Origin: an uncultured Oscillospiraceae bacterium
Lineage (GTDB): Bacteria > Bacillota > Clostridia > Oscillospirales > Oscillospiraceae
DNA length: 38,951 nt
Assembly: GCA_944383165.1 (NCBI GenBank)
Contig: CALWON010000015.1
Span: forward strand, 1 to 38,951
Direction of reading: 5' to 3'
In this document: piece by piece, positions 31,658-38,951 of the stretch
How the letters are laid out: each line of letters opens with the position of its first letter
Position numbering within the stretch: position 1 is the first letter of the stretch
Position numbers and translations under genes: made by a program
The notes under the pieces: model-generated
Databases searched by the model: none
Told to the model about the DNA's origin: nothing
What the model saw: the letters and a program-made list of their open reading frames with translations, nothing else

Positions 31658-32836
31658 ATGCGCATAAAATTCCAGAACTATTACCTTCAGCTCACGCAGA
31701 CTATGCACCTTCTTCCAAAAATTCCCCGGAACCTGATTGTGACCTTTTTATTTTTGTGTGGTGCATACCTCAGCAGCCGCATTTTAATTGGGCACACTGG
31801 GGCAGAAAACAACTCTGCACTGGTCTTTGTCCTCGCTGTGATTTTCATCTCACTGCTTACAGATGGTTTCCGCTATGGTATTATTGCCTCTTTGATTGGT
31901 GCATTCTGTATCAACTATTTTTTTATGTATCCCTATGATCAGTTTTCTTTGAACTATGCTGGCTACCCAGTGGCAATGCTCAGTATGCTGATTATTTCCT
32001 CTATCGTGTGTGCCCTTACCTCCCTTGTAAAACAACAGGTCACTGAGGCCCGCAAACGGGAACAAAAAACCAGGGAACTGTATGCACTCAACGAAAAACT
32101 CAATGAGGAAAAAAATGCCATCCAGATTGCCGCTGCCCGGGAGACCATTCGCAGCAATATCCTAAGGGCTGTATCCCACGACCTGCGCACCCCCCTGACC
32201 ACCATCTCTGGTGCTGCCTCTGTTTTGCTTGCCAGCAGTGAAATTGCCTCCTCTGAAAAAAATCTATCTTTGGTACAAGACATTAAACACGACGCAGACG
32301 ACCTGATTGTGATGGTAGAAAACCTTCTGTCTATTACAAAAATCCGGGATGGTACCATGCCGCTGAACAAACAGGAGGAACTTTTGGAGGAGGTGGCTGG
32401 GGATGCACTGATGAATGTGCGCCACCGCTATCCCAATGTAGCCATCGAAATGGACTTATCGGATGATATTTTATTTTTGCCTATGGAGCCAATGTTGATC
32501 AAACAGGTGATCATCAACCTTCTGGAAAATGCCATACGGCACTCTGGCGACTTAGAACATATCAGCCTGCATCTATTCCGCCAGGATCACTGGGCTGTGG
32601 TAGAGGTACGCGACCGCGGCAAGGGGCTGTCCCTTGAGGTAAGCAGGGCCATCCAGGCTGGGCGGCAATTCGAGCGGGACACCTCTGGCGATTCCACCCG
32701 TGGTATGGGGATTGGGCTTGCTGTCTGTCAAAGTATCATCAAAGCCCACAATGGTTTTTTTGCTGCTGGAAACGACCCGGAAAAGGGTGGCGCAGTATTC
32801 CGTTTTGGGCTTCCTATGGAGGATTTGGAATTATGA
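31658..32836 (+). CDS. KdpD-like sensor histidine kinase lacking the N-terminal KdpD/Usp domains
   Basis: 392 residues against ~900 for full KdpD. Residues ~25-125 form four membrane segments of the DUF4118 type (VTFLFLCGAYLSSRIL; LVFVLAVIFISLLTDGFRYG). A coiled linker with REQKTRELYALNEKLNEEKN leads to the HisKA domain with phospho-acceptor H174 in SHDLRTPLTT, then HATPase_c with N box LLENAIRHS, RDRGKGL and RGMGIGLAVCQSI. Its stop overlaps the start of the response regulator (ATGA). No kdpFABC pump is in view. The start is uncertain: another ATG at 31703 also lacks a close ribosome site. Confidence 0.9.
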   Translation: MRIKFQNYYLQLTQTMHLLPKIPRNLIVTFLFLCGAYLSSRILIGHTGAENNSALVFVLAVIFISLLTDGFRYGIIASLIGAFCINYFFMYPYDQFSLNYAGYPVAMLSMLIISSIVCALTSLVKQQVTEARKREQKTRELYALNEKLNEEKNAIQIAAARETIRSNILRAVSHDLRTPLTTISGAASVLLASSEIASSEKNLSLVQDIKHDADDLIVMVENLLSITKIRDGTMPLNKQEELLEEVAGDALMNVRHRYPNVAIEMDLSDDILFLPMEPMLIKQVIINLLENAIRHSGDLEHISLHLFRQDHWAVVEVRDRGKGLSLEVSRAIQAGRQFERDTSGDSTRGMGIGLAVCQSIIKAHNGFFAAGNDPEKGGAVFRFGLPMEDLEL

Positions 32837-33537
32837 GTGAAAAAAGGACCATTCTGGTCATAGAAGACGAAAAAAGTATTAGTAACTTTATCTGCCGGGC
32901 ATTAACTGCACATGACTATAAAGCCATCCCGGCATTCCGGGGCAAAGAGGGGCTCTCCCTTTTTTACTCTCACTCCCCTGAGCTGGTCCTTTTGGACTTG
33001 GGTCTGCCAGATATGGATGGCATGACTATTTTGGAAGAACTGTGTGCCCTGCCCACAGAGGTGCCTGTCCTGATTATTTCTGCCCGTGACCGTGAAACAG
33101 AAAAAGTCAAAGCCTTGGATATTGGTGCAGAGGACTATATCGTCAAACCCTTTGGAGTCTCTGAACTGCTGGCACGCATCCGTACCATTTTACGCAGAGT
33201 GGACCGCATTAAACTTTCTCAGGGCACCCAAAAGGATGTCTATCACATCAAAGACTTAACCGTAGACATTGCCAGACACATCATTACCCAAGCAGGTACC
33301 GAAATCCACTTTACTCAAAATGAGTTTAAAATTATGGAGCTGCTGTGTATCCATGCCGGCAAGGTATTGACCTATGACTTTATTCTGGAACATGTCTGGG
33401 GACCCTATGGGAGTACCAGCAACCAGATTTTACGTGTCAACATGGCAAATATACGACGCAAGCTAAAAGAAAATCCATCCGAACCCAAATACATTCTGAC
33501 AGAATTGGGCATTGGCTATCGGCTTTTGGATGATTAA
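32833..33537 (+). CDS. kdpE: KdpE-like OmpR-family response regulator
   Basis: 234 residues. Receiver domain with acidic pocket EDE at 11-13, phospho-acceptor D55 in LLDLGLPDMDG, and the Lys in YIVKPFG at ~105; C-terminal OmpR/PhoB winged helix (~135-232) with FTQNEFKIMELLCIHAG and VNMANIRRKLKENPSEPKYILTELGIGYRL cut here as two parts. It overlaps the kinase by four bases and ends in a terminator at 33544. The KdpE name rests on its partner and its sequence style; the target could differ because no kdp pump is adjacent. Confidence 0.9.
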   Translation: MSEKRTILVIEDEKSISNFICRALTAHDYKAIPAFRGKEGLSLFYSHSPELVLLDLGLPDMDGMTILEELCALPTEVPVLIISARDRETEKVKALDIGAEDYIVKPFGVSELLARIRTILRRVDRIKLSQGTQKDVYHIKDLTVDIARHIITQAGTEIHFTQNEFKIMELLCIHAGKVLTYDFILEHVWGPYGSTSNQILRVNMANIRRKLKENPSEPKYILTELGIGYRLLDD

Positions 33538-33543
33538 CATAGG

Positions 33544-33574
33544 ACCCTCTTTTTCCCCATCGAAAAAAGAGGGT
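33544..33574. terminator. Terminator of the kinase-regulator pair
   Basis: 11-bp stem ACCCTCTTTTT / AAAAAGAGGGT (33544-33554, 33564-33574), 9-nt loop, then TTTCCCATTTTG. Confidence 0.82.
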
Positions 33575-33692
33575 TTTCCCATTTTGTTTCCTATTCTCCA
33601 TTCAGCTGCCCTTATGCCTTTTCCCTTTTTCTACCTATTCTAAAATGCAGTATAAATCTATAATACTGTTATGTTTGGTCTGATCTATCTCT

Positions 33693-33720
33693 AAAAAAAC
33701 ACGGTTTCCCGTGTTTTTTT
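33693..33720. terminator. Second hairpin with A7/T7 flanks upstream of the fatty-acid operon
   Basis: AAAAAAACACGG pairs with CCGTGTTTTTTT (33693-33704, 33709-33720), 4-nt loop. A TATAAT at 33659-33664 with a poor -35 precedes it, so a transcript of about 50 nt might end here; otherwise it insulates the operon downstream. Nothing else is seen between 33575 and 33692. Confidence 0.7.
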
Positions 33721-33746
33721 GACCTTTTTCGAGGGAACACTATGAT
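33719..33746 (+). promoter_or_regulatory. Upstream promoter (P1) of the fatty-acid operon
   Basis: TTGACC (33719-33724), 16-nt spacer, TATGAT (33741-33746). Its -35 begins within the T-tract of the preceding hairpin. Confidence 0.55.
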
Positions 33747-33785
33747 ATACTATGCATCAAGCACCTGATTTGTGAAAATTCCCCA

Positions 33786-33851
33786 TTGACTTTCTTTGGA
33801 AACCTGTTACAATACAGTTAAATCTATTTAGTTAAAATATTTTAACTAAAT
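33786..33851 (+). promoter_or_regulatory. Main promoter (P2) and 26-bp palindromic operator of the fatty-acid operon
   Basis: TTGACT (33786-33791), 16-nt spacer, TACAAT (33808-33813) preceded by an extended -10 TG. Transcription should begin near 33820. A perfect 26-bp palindrome (33826-33851; half-site ATTTAGTTAAAAT) lies immediately downstream, the position for a repressor block. The binding protein is not encoded in the window; a FabT- or FapR-like lipid-sensing regulator is the obvious guess. Confidence 0.75.
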
Positions 33852-33894
33852 GAGTGCAACCCATAAATTTGCAACTTGAGAGGAGAAATTTCCC

Positions 33895-34122
33895 ATGTTT
33901 GAGAAAGTACGCGACATTATTGTTGAGACCCTGAGCTGCGAAGCCGATGAAGTGACCATGGAGGCAAGCCTCACTGAGGATCTGGGTGCCGATTCCCTGG
34001 ATGCTGTGGAGTTGAACATTGCTTTGGAGGAACAGCTTGGGATTTCCATCGCTGATGAGGACCGCCCCAACATGAAGACAGTTGGTGATATTGTCCGCTA
34101 TCTGGAGGCCAAGGAGGCCTAA
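33895..34122 (+). CDS. acpP: Acyl carrier protein (copy 2)
   Basis: 75 residues, acidic. Phosphopantetheine site Ser34 in [11 protein letters not shown], the classical fatty-acid ACP motif, so this is the likelier partner of the carboxylase and elongation enzymes encoded behind it. AGGAG lies 11 nt before the ATG. It is the first gene of the operon under the 26-bp palindrome. It is clearly distinct from the ACP at 20264, which reads NADSVDIVD at the same site. Confidence 0.96.
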   Translation: MFEKVRDIIVETLSCEADEVTMEASLTEDLGADSLDAVELNIALEEQLGISIADEDRPNMKTVGDIVRYLEAKEA

Positions 34123-34148
34123 TTAAAACGCTGAGAGGTGACTGTTCT

Positions 34149-34589
34149 ATGGACTTAGAATCCATTTTTACTCTGATGGAGTGTTTTGAACGTTCTACAT
34201 TGACAGGATTGGAGCTGGAGCAGAACGGGACCCGCCTAAAGCTGGATAAGACCTTGACCGCAGCCGCTACTACAGCGGCTGCTCCCATATCTGTCCAAAC
34301 TGTAGTGCCTGAGGTTCCTGCCGCTGTCCCTGCTTCTCAAACAAGTGAGGGTGAGTACATCAAAGCTCCCTTAGTTGGTACCTTCTATTCCTCTGCAAAC
34401 CCAGAAGCTGCACCTTTTGTCAAGGTAGGCGACACCGTAAAAAAGGGGCAAACCGTGTGTATTCTGGAAGCTATGAAAATGATGAGTGAAATTCCTGCTC
34501 CCATGGACTGTGTGATTGAGGAGGTTCTGGTGGAAAACGGCTCTCTTGCTTCCTTTGATGCGCCTCTGTTTCGTGTTCGGAGGCTGTAA
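34149..34589 (+). CDS. accB: Biotin carboxyl carrier protein of acetyl-CoA carboxylase
   Basis: 146 residues. N-terminal ~35 residues are a helical part, then an Ala/Thr/Pro/Val-rich flexible linker (~36-68), then the biotinyl domain with Lys110 in CILEAMKMMSEI as the biotin site and VGTFYSSANPEAAPFVKVGD before it. Gap of 26 nt after acpP, and 3 nt before accC. Carries carboxybiotin between AccC and AccD/AccA. Confidence 0.96.
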   Translation: MDLESIFTLMECFERSTLTGLELEQNGTRLKLDKTLTAAATTAAAPISVQTVVPEVPAAVPASQTSEGEYIKAPLVGTFYSSANPEAAPFVKVGDTVKKGQTVCILEAMKMMSEIPAPMDCVIEEVLVENGSLASFDAPLFRVRRL

Positions 34590-34592
34590 AGT

Positions 34593-35960
34593 ATGTTTCA
34601 GCGTGTATTGATTGCAAATCGTGGTGAAATTGCGGTGCGGATTATCCGCGCCTGCCGTGAACTGGGTATTGACACAGTTGCAGTATATTCCAGTGCAGAC
34701 TCTGACAGTCTCCATGTACAATTTGCCACAGAGTCTGTGTGTATTGGTCCTGCCAAGGCTGCCGATAGTTACTTGAATCCCAATGCCATTTTGACAGTTG
34801 CAAAACAAACGGGCTGTGATGCTGTCCATCCTGGCTATGGCTTTTTGTCAGAACGCTCCGACTTTGCCCGCCAGTGTACCGAATTGGGGTTGACTTTTAT
34901 TGGTCCCTCTGGGGATGTGATGGACAAAATGGGCAACAAATCTGCTGCCCGTGAGCTGATGATTGCCAATGGCGTTCCTGTGGTTCCTGGTTCAGATGGA
35001 GCTTTGGAAACGGCGGAAGCTGCTATGACAGTGGCAGAAAAAATTGGATATCCTGTTCTTATCAAAGCCAGTGCTGGCGGCGGTGGTCGTGGTATGCGCC
35101 GTGTAGACCGCCCTGAGGATTTGACTGCCAAATTTGAGGAAGCCCGAGCGGAGGCAGTTGCCTGCTTTGGCAATGGGGAACTGTACTTAGAAAAACTGAT
35201 TCTCAATCCAAAACACATCGAGTTCCAGATTCTTGCCGACCGTCATGGCAATGTGATTCACTTAGGGGAGCGTGACTGCTCTATCCAGCGCAAGAATCAA
35301 AAACTCATTGAGGAATCCCCTTCCAAGGCTCTCTCTGCCCAGTTGCGGGAAGAAATGGGTCAGGCTGCTGTGAAAGCTGCCAAGGCTGCCGGCTATGAAA
35401 ACGCAGGTACCATTGAATTTGTAGTGGACCAGGAGGGTCATTTCTACTTTATTGAGATGAACACCAGAATTCAGGTGGAACACCCTGTCACCGAGATGGT
35501 CACTGGGCTGGATTTGGTTCGGGAACAGCTCCGCATTGCGGCTGGTCTGCCCCTCTCACTGACACAGGAAGATGTGCAGCTGCGTGGTCATGCCATTGAG
35601 TGCCGTATCAATGCAGAAAACCCATCTGAAAATTTCCGCCCCTGCCCAGGCACCACAACCTTTTTACATTTTCCAGGTGGTCCTGGTGTACGGGTGGATT
35701 CCTTGCTTTACAATGGCTATACGGTATCTCCCTTCTATGACTCACTGGTGGCAAAGGTGATTGTCCACGCCCCCAGCCGTCTGGAAGCCATTCGTAGAAT
35801 GCGCCGTGCACTGGAAGAAATGCTTTTGGAGGGATACCCCACCACAGCGGACTTCTGCCATCTGGTTTTACACCATCCCGATTTTATCAAAGGGCAGTAT
35901 GACACCGGTTTTCTGGCTGCCCATCAAGATACACTTCTGAACTGGGAGAAGGAGGACTAA
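34593..35960 (+). CDS. accC: Biotin carboxylase of acetyl-CoA carboxylase
   Basis: 455 residues, ATP-grasp enzyme that carboxylates biotin on AccB. Signatures: [22 protein letters not shown] at the start (kept short here as [10 protein letters not shown]), HPGYGFLSE, the glycine-rich [44 protein letters not shown] and [11 protein letters not shown]. Length and motif set are those of the bacterial subunit. Its TAA is directly followed by the accD ATG. Confidence 0.98.
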   Translation: MFQRVLIANRGEIAVRIIRACRELGIDTVAVYSSADSDSLHVQFATESVCIGPAKAADSYLNPNAILTVAKQTGCDAVHPGYGFLSERSDFARQCTELGLTFIGPSGDVMDKMGNKSAARELMIANGVPVVPGSDGALETAEAAMTVAEKIGYPVLIKASAGGGGRGMRRVDRPEDLTAKFEEARAEAVACFGNGELYLEKLILNPKHIEFQILADRHGNVIHLGERDCSIQRKNQKLIEESPSKALSAQLREEMGQAAVKAAKAAGYENAGTIEFVVDQEGHFYFIEMNTRIQVEHPVTEMVTGLDLVREQLRIAAGLPLSLTQEDVQLRGHAIECRINAENPSENFRPCPGTTTFLHFPGGPGVRVDSLLYNGYTVSPFYDSLVAKVIVHAPSRLEAIRRMRRALEEMLLEGYPTTADFCHLVLHHPDFIKGQYDTGFLAAHQDTLLNWEKED

Positions 35961-36845
35961 ATGCAACCACTATTTCGTTCTCGCCGTGACCGTCTCGACC
36001 GTCTGCGCCGTCAGCGAGAGGAGGCAGTTGAGGCAGCTTCCAAGCGTGAAAGCATTCCACAAAGTGGCACACAGACCTGTCCAAACTGTAACACAGAATG
36101 TACCAATACACAGTTGGTACAAACTGACTATGTGTGTCCAAACTGTGGCTATCATCTGCCTATTGGTGCTTATCTTCGTCTCTCTCTGCTCCTTGACCCG
36201 TTTACGTTTCGGGAACTGTGGGCTGGCTTGACAGCACCCAATGCACTGGACTTTCCAGGTTATGAGTCCAAGCTGGTAGCTCAGCGTGAAAAAACAGCCC
36301 TTTCTGATGCTGCTGTTGTGGCCGTTGGTAAGCTGGATGGCAGACAGGCTGTATTTGTTGTATTAGACAGCCGCTTTTTTATGGGAAGTATGGGTGTTGC
36401 AGTGGGTGAAAAGGTCACTCGTGGTGTAGAGTATGCCAAAAAACATCGTCTGCCCCTTGTAATCTTCTCTGCCAGTGGTGGTGCCAGAATGCAGGAGGGC
36501 ATTCTGTCTCTCATGCAGATGGCAAAAACCAGTGCTGCCATTGAGCAGTTTTCCCGCTCTGGTGGGCTTTATATTTCCGTCTTTACCCATCCCACCACTG
36601 GTGGTGTCACAGCAAGTTTTGCCTCTCTTGGGGACATTACACTGGCAGAACCGGGGGCTTTGATTGGATTTGCCGGTCCCCGTGTCATTCAACAGACCAT
36701 TGGTCAGGAACTGCCAGAGGGATTCCAGCGGGCAGAGTATTTGGAGGAACATGGTTTTGTAGACCAGATTGTTCCCCGTTCTCAAATGCGAGAAACTCTG
36801 TCCCAGCTCCTGTCTCTCCATCGAAAGGGGGTTTTCCACAGATGA
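35961..36845 (+). CDS. accD: Acetyl-CoA carboxylase carboxyltransferase, beta subunit
   Basis: 294 residues. N-terminal Arg-rich stretch, then a zinc ribbon with four cysteines (CPNCNTEC at ~38 uses the first two; CPNCGYHLP at ~58 the last two), then the crotonase-like carboxyltransferase core with GGARMQEGILSLMQMAKT and TTGGVTASFASLGDI. Starts immediately after the accC stop and overlaps accA by four bases, so the two subunits are translationally coupled. The zinc-ribbon beta subunit can bind its own mRNA in E. coli; whether that occurs here is unknown. Confidence 0.97.
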   Translation: MQPLFRSRRDRLDRLRRQREEAVEAASKRESIPQSGTQTCPNCNTECTNTQLVQTDYVCPNCGYHLPIGAYLRLSLLLDPFTFRELWAGLTAPNALDFPGYESKLVAQREKTALSDAAVVAVGKLDGRQAVFVVLDSRFFMGSMGVAVGEKVTRGVEYAKKHRLPLVIFSASGGARMQEGILSLMQMAKTSAAIEQFSRSGGLYISVFTHPTTGGVTASFASLGDITLAEPGALIGFAGPRVIQQTIGQELPEGFQRAEYLEEHGFVDQIVPRSQMRETLSQLLSLHRKGVFHR

Positions 36846-37651
36846 ACAACCTAACGGCTGCCCAGCGTGTGAAGCTGGCTCGAACCCCGGGCAGACCTGG
36901 TACACTGGATTTTGTCAATGCATTGTTTACTGACATTTTTGTGTGTAAAGGCGACCGGTTAGGCAGAGAGGACCCCAGTATTTTTGGTGCCATCGCCCGT
37001 TTTCATGGAAAACCTGTCACCGTTCTGGGACACCGCAAAGGGCGTACCTTTGAGGAAAACATGAAGTGCAATTTTGGTATGCCCAGCCCTGAGGGATATC
37101 GCAAAGCACAGCGACTGATGAAACAGGCTGAAAAGTTTGGACGTCCCATTATCACATTTGTAGATACTCCGGGTGCCTATCCCGGTTTGGAGGCAGAAGC
37201 AGGAGGGCAGGGCGAGGCCATCGCCTCCTCTCTGGCTCTCATGAGTGCGTTGACTGTCCCCGTCATTTCTGTTGTCATTGGAGAAGGCGGAAGTGGTGGC
37301 GCATTGGCTCTGGCAGTTGGCAATCGTGTCTTGATGTTGGAAAATGCAGTCTATTCTGTCCTGTCTCCTGAGGGGTTTGCCTCTATTCTCTGGAAGGATG
37401 CCAGCCGTGCCGATGAGGCAGCGGGAATTATGAAGCTGACTGCAAAAGACCTCTACCAGTTGGGAGTGGTGGATCAGGTCATTCCTGAACCAGAAGGCGG
37501 TGCCCATACCGATGCCAAGGCTGTCTTTGCAGCAGTCAATCAGGCTTTGACACGCCATCTCAATCAGTTAAACAAAGAGAAGGATCTGGCTGCCCACCGA
37601 TACCAAAAATTCCGTGCCATGGGTGCGGTTCGGGAGGAAGTTGAACCATGA
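36842..37651 (+). CDS. accA: Acetyl-CoA carboxylase carboxyltransferase, alpha subunit
   Basis: 269 residues, shorter than the ~320 of E. coli because the N-terminal helical extension is reduced, as in many Firmicutes. Core motifs: FGMPSPEGYRKAQRLMKQAEKFG (partial), TFVDTPGAYPGLEAEAGGQGEAIA, VIGEGGSGGALALAVG and YSVLSPEGFASILWKD. ATGA overlaps join it to accD before and fabH after. Together AccABCD supply malonyl-CoA. Confidence 0.97.
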   Translation: MNNLTAAQRVKLARTPGRPGTLDFVNALFTDIFVCKGDRLGREDPSIFGAIARFHGKPVTVLGHRKGRTFEENMKCNFGMPSPEGYRKAQRLMKQAEKFGRPIITFVDTPGAYPGLEAEAGGQGEAIASSLALMSALTVPVISVVIGEGGSGGALALAVGNRVLMLENAVYSVLSPEGFASILWKDASRADEAAGIMKLTAKDLYQLGVVDQVIPEPEGGAHTDAKAVFAAVNQALTRHLNQLNKEKDLAAHRYQKFRAMGAVREEVEP

Positions 37652-38610
37652 ATGGATTGCAGATTTTGGGTACTGGTCGTGCCCTGCCTGCACATGTTGT
37701 AACCAACCACGATTTAGCCCAGCGTGTAGACACCAACGACGAGTGGATTGTCTCACGTACAGGCATTCGAGAACGACGTTTTTCACAAAAAGAAACGCTG
37801 ACTGAATTAGCAGTGACCTCTGCCAGACTGGCAATGGAACGGGCGGGTGTAACCTCACAGGATATTGGGCTGTGCATCACTGCCACAGTCTCCCCTGACT
37901 ACATAACCCCATCACAGGCCTGTCTTGTCCATCAGCAACTCCAACTGCCAGAGGACTGCCCGGCTTTTGATTTAAGTGCTGGCTGTACTGGCTTTCTCTA
38001 TGCAATGGAAACCGCTGCTGCCATGCTCCCCCGTATGAATCGCCCCTATGCACTGCTCATTGGCGGTGAACTGTTGAGCCGCATTGTAGATATGGATGAC
38101 CGCTCCACCTGTATTCTCTTTGGAGATGGTGCTGGTGCTGCAGTTGTAAAAACTTCAGAACATGCCAACTGGTACAGTCTGTTGGGTACTCGTGGCAATC
38201 AGGAAGCACTTTGGGCACCTGGTCCGGGAAACTCCCCCGCCTATCTCCATATGAATGGACAGGAAGTCTTTCAGTTTGCATTGGAGACGGTTCCTGCTAT
38301 GGCTCGTACATTGTTGGAAAAGGCTGGTCTCAGCAAGGATGATGTGGATTGGTATGTGCCCCATCAGGCAAATCACCGCATTGTGGCTTCTGTAGCCAAA
38401 CGGCTGAAAGTTCCCCTTGAAAAGTTTTATGAAAATATTGAACGCTATGGCAATACCTCCGCTGGTACTATTCCCATCGCATTGGATGAGATGGCAGAAC
38501 AGGGACTGTTCCAACCTGGACAGTGGGTCATGTGTCTGGGCTTTGGTGCCGGGCTTACCTGGGGTGGTGCTCTGTTCCAGTGGCAGGAGAAAAAGGAGAA
38601 AGAATCATGA
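37648..38610 (+). CDS. fabH: 3-oxoacyl-ACP synthase III
   Basis: 320 residues. Starts fatty-acid synthesis by condensing an acyl-CoA with malonyl-ACP. Catalytic triad visible: Cys113 in FDLSAGCTGFLYAM, His in VPHQANHRI and Asn in YGNTSAGTIPIAL. N-terminal TGRALPAHVVTNHDLA and SRTGIRERRF are typical. Overlaps accA and fabK by four bases each. Whether it prefers acetyl-CoA or branched primers cannot be read from the sequence. Confidence 0.97.
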   Translation: MNGLQILGTGRALPAHVVTNHDLAQRVDTNDEWIVSRTGIRERRFSQKETLTELAVTSARLAMERAGVTSQDIGLCITATVSPDYITPSQACLVHQQLQLPEDCPAFDLSAGCTGFLYAMETAAAMLPRMNRPYALLIGGELLSRIVDMDDRSTCILFGDGAGAAVVKTSEHANWYSLLGTRGNQEALWAPGPGNSPAYLHMNGQEVFQFALETVPAMARTLLEKAGLSKDDVDWYVPHQANHRIVASVAKRLKVPLEKFYENIERYGNTSAGTIPIALDEMAEQGLFQPGQWVMCLGFGAGLTWGGALFQWQEKKEKES

Positions 38611-38951
38611 AATTAAATGAGCTGTTGGGAATTGAATTTCCCTTTATTCAAGGCGGCATGGCAAACATTGCCACAGCCGAATTTGCTGCTGCTGTATCCA
38701 ATGCAGGCGGTCTTGGTATCATTGGTGCTGGTGGTATGCCCCCCGAAGTGTTTCAGGAGCACATCCGCCGCTGCCGTACCCTGACTGACCGTCCATTTGG
38801 TGTCAATATTATGTTGATGCACCCACAGGTGCAACAACTTGCTGAAATTGCCGCTGCGGAAAAAGTGGCAGTCATTACCACTGGTGCCGGCGATCCCTCC
38901 CGTTTCATTCCTATGTGGAAGAAAACAGGTGCAAAGGTGGTCCCTGTTGTG
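38607..38951 (+). CDS. fabK: Enoyl-ACP reductase II, FMN-dependent (3' end cut by window)
   Basis: 115 residues to the window edge, of ~315 expected. I translated the frame from the ATG at 38607, which overlaps the fabH stop. N-terminal signature IEFPFIQGGMANIATAEFAAAVSNAGGLGIIG, given here as IQGGMANIA and NAGGLGIIGAG, and PFGVNIMLMHP match the nitronate monooxygenase-like FabK family. It performs the last reduction of each elongation cycle and replaces FabI, a choice common in clostridia. More fab genes probably follow outside the window. Confidence 0.95.
   Translation, partial: MKLNELLGIEFPFIQGGMANIATAEFAAAVSNAGGLGIIGAGGMPPEVFQEHIRRCRTLTDRPFGVNIMLMHPQVQQLAEIAAAEKVAVITTGAGDPSRFIPMWKKTGAKVVPVV

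Noticed and set aside
31636..31938. GTG-started frame after the AGAGGAGG at 31617, overlapping the kinase
   Set aside because: Ribosome spacing is 11 nt and tolerable, but the product has no protein-like character and lies out of frame over a well-identified membrane domain.
1..38951. Mobile elements, prophage, CRISPR arrays, tRNA or rRNA genes
   Set aside because: No transposase, integrase, terminal repeats, regularly spaced repeats, tRNA clover-leaf or rRNA sequence was found on either strand.

Overview
The window reads as chromosomal DNA of an anaerobic Firmicute of class Clostridia, probably close to the Oscillospirales/Flavonifractor-Oscillibacter group. This is inferred from gene content and style: FabK-type enoyl reductase, type 2 LeuA behind a T-box, the dprA-topA-trmFO order, Spo0A-like boxes, consensus sigma-A promoters and AGGAGG ribosome sites. 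No phage, insertion sequence, CRISPR, tRNA or rRNA is visible; nearly everything is core chromosome.

Layout. 1-2769: a PepD-type dipeptidase (cut by the left edge) divergent from a winged-helix regulator. 2845-4600: two small membrane proteins and a TetR regulator, joined by two identical 15-bp palindromic operators. 4846-5859: asparagine synthetase AsnA. 6149-11413: a large c-di-GMP protein (PAS, GAF, GGDEF, PAS, degenerate GGDEF, EAL), Mini-RNase III and the ribosome-rescue factor RqcH, with 9-nt gaps. 11481-12867: a Cys-rich membrane protein divergent from a small protein whose promoter carries Spo0A-like boxes. 13000-15865: trmD-degV-HD operon and an unknown gene. 15967-18018: T-box and leuA. 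18075-28016, all minus strand: an AI-2E family transporter, a free-standing structured RNA, then rnc, acpP, plsX, trmFO, topA, dprA, a TrmH-family methyltransferase and ktrA. 28298-29959: ilvD. 30052-31443: pyrE-radC. 31658-33537: a short KdpD-like kinase and KdpE-like regulator. 33895 to the right edge: fatty-acid operon acpP-accB-accC-accD-accA-fabH-fabK behind a 26-bp perfect palindrome.

How the genes fit together. Membrane lipid synthesis appears twice: the elongation/carboxylase operon on the right, and plsX-acpP (phosphatidate entry) on the minus strand with its own promoter. Branched-chain amino acid synthesis is represented by leuA (tRNA-sensed) and ilvD (simple promoter). RNA metabolism is dense: RNase III, Mini-III, TrmD, TrmFO, a TrmH-family enzyme and RqcH. 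Potassium control is represented by KtrA and KdpDE-like proteins without a potassium pump or channel in view.

Most interesting non-coding element: at 19273-19444 (minus) there is an apparent small RNA with its own TTGACA promoter, a closed long stem carrying a 42-nt C-rich apical loop with CCUCC motifs, and a strong terminator. The downstream transporter has a separate promoter, so this does not look like a leader. Several annotated starts were moved downstream because a promoter -10 element covers the upstream start codon or because the ribosome site demands it.
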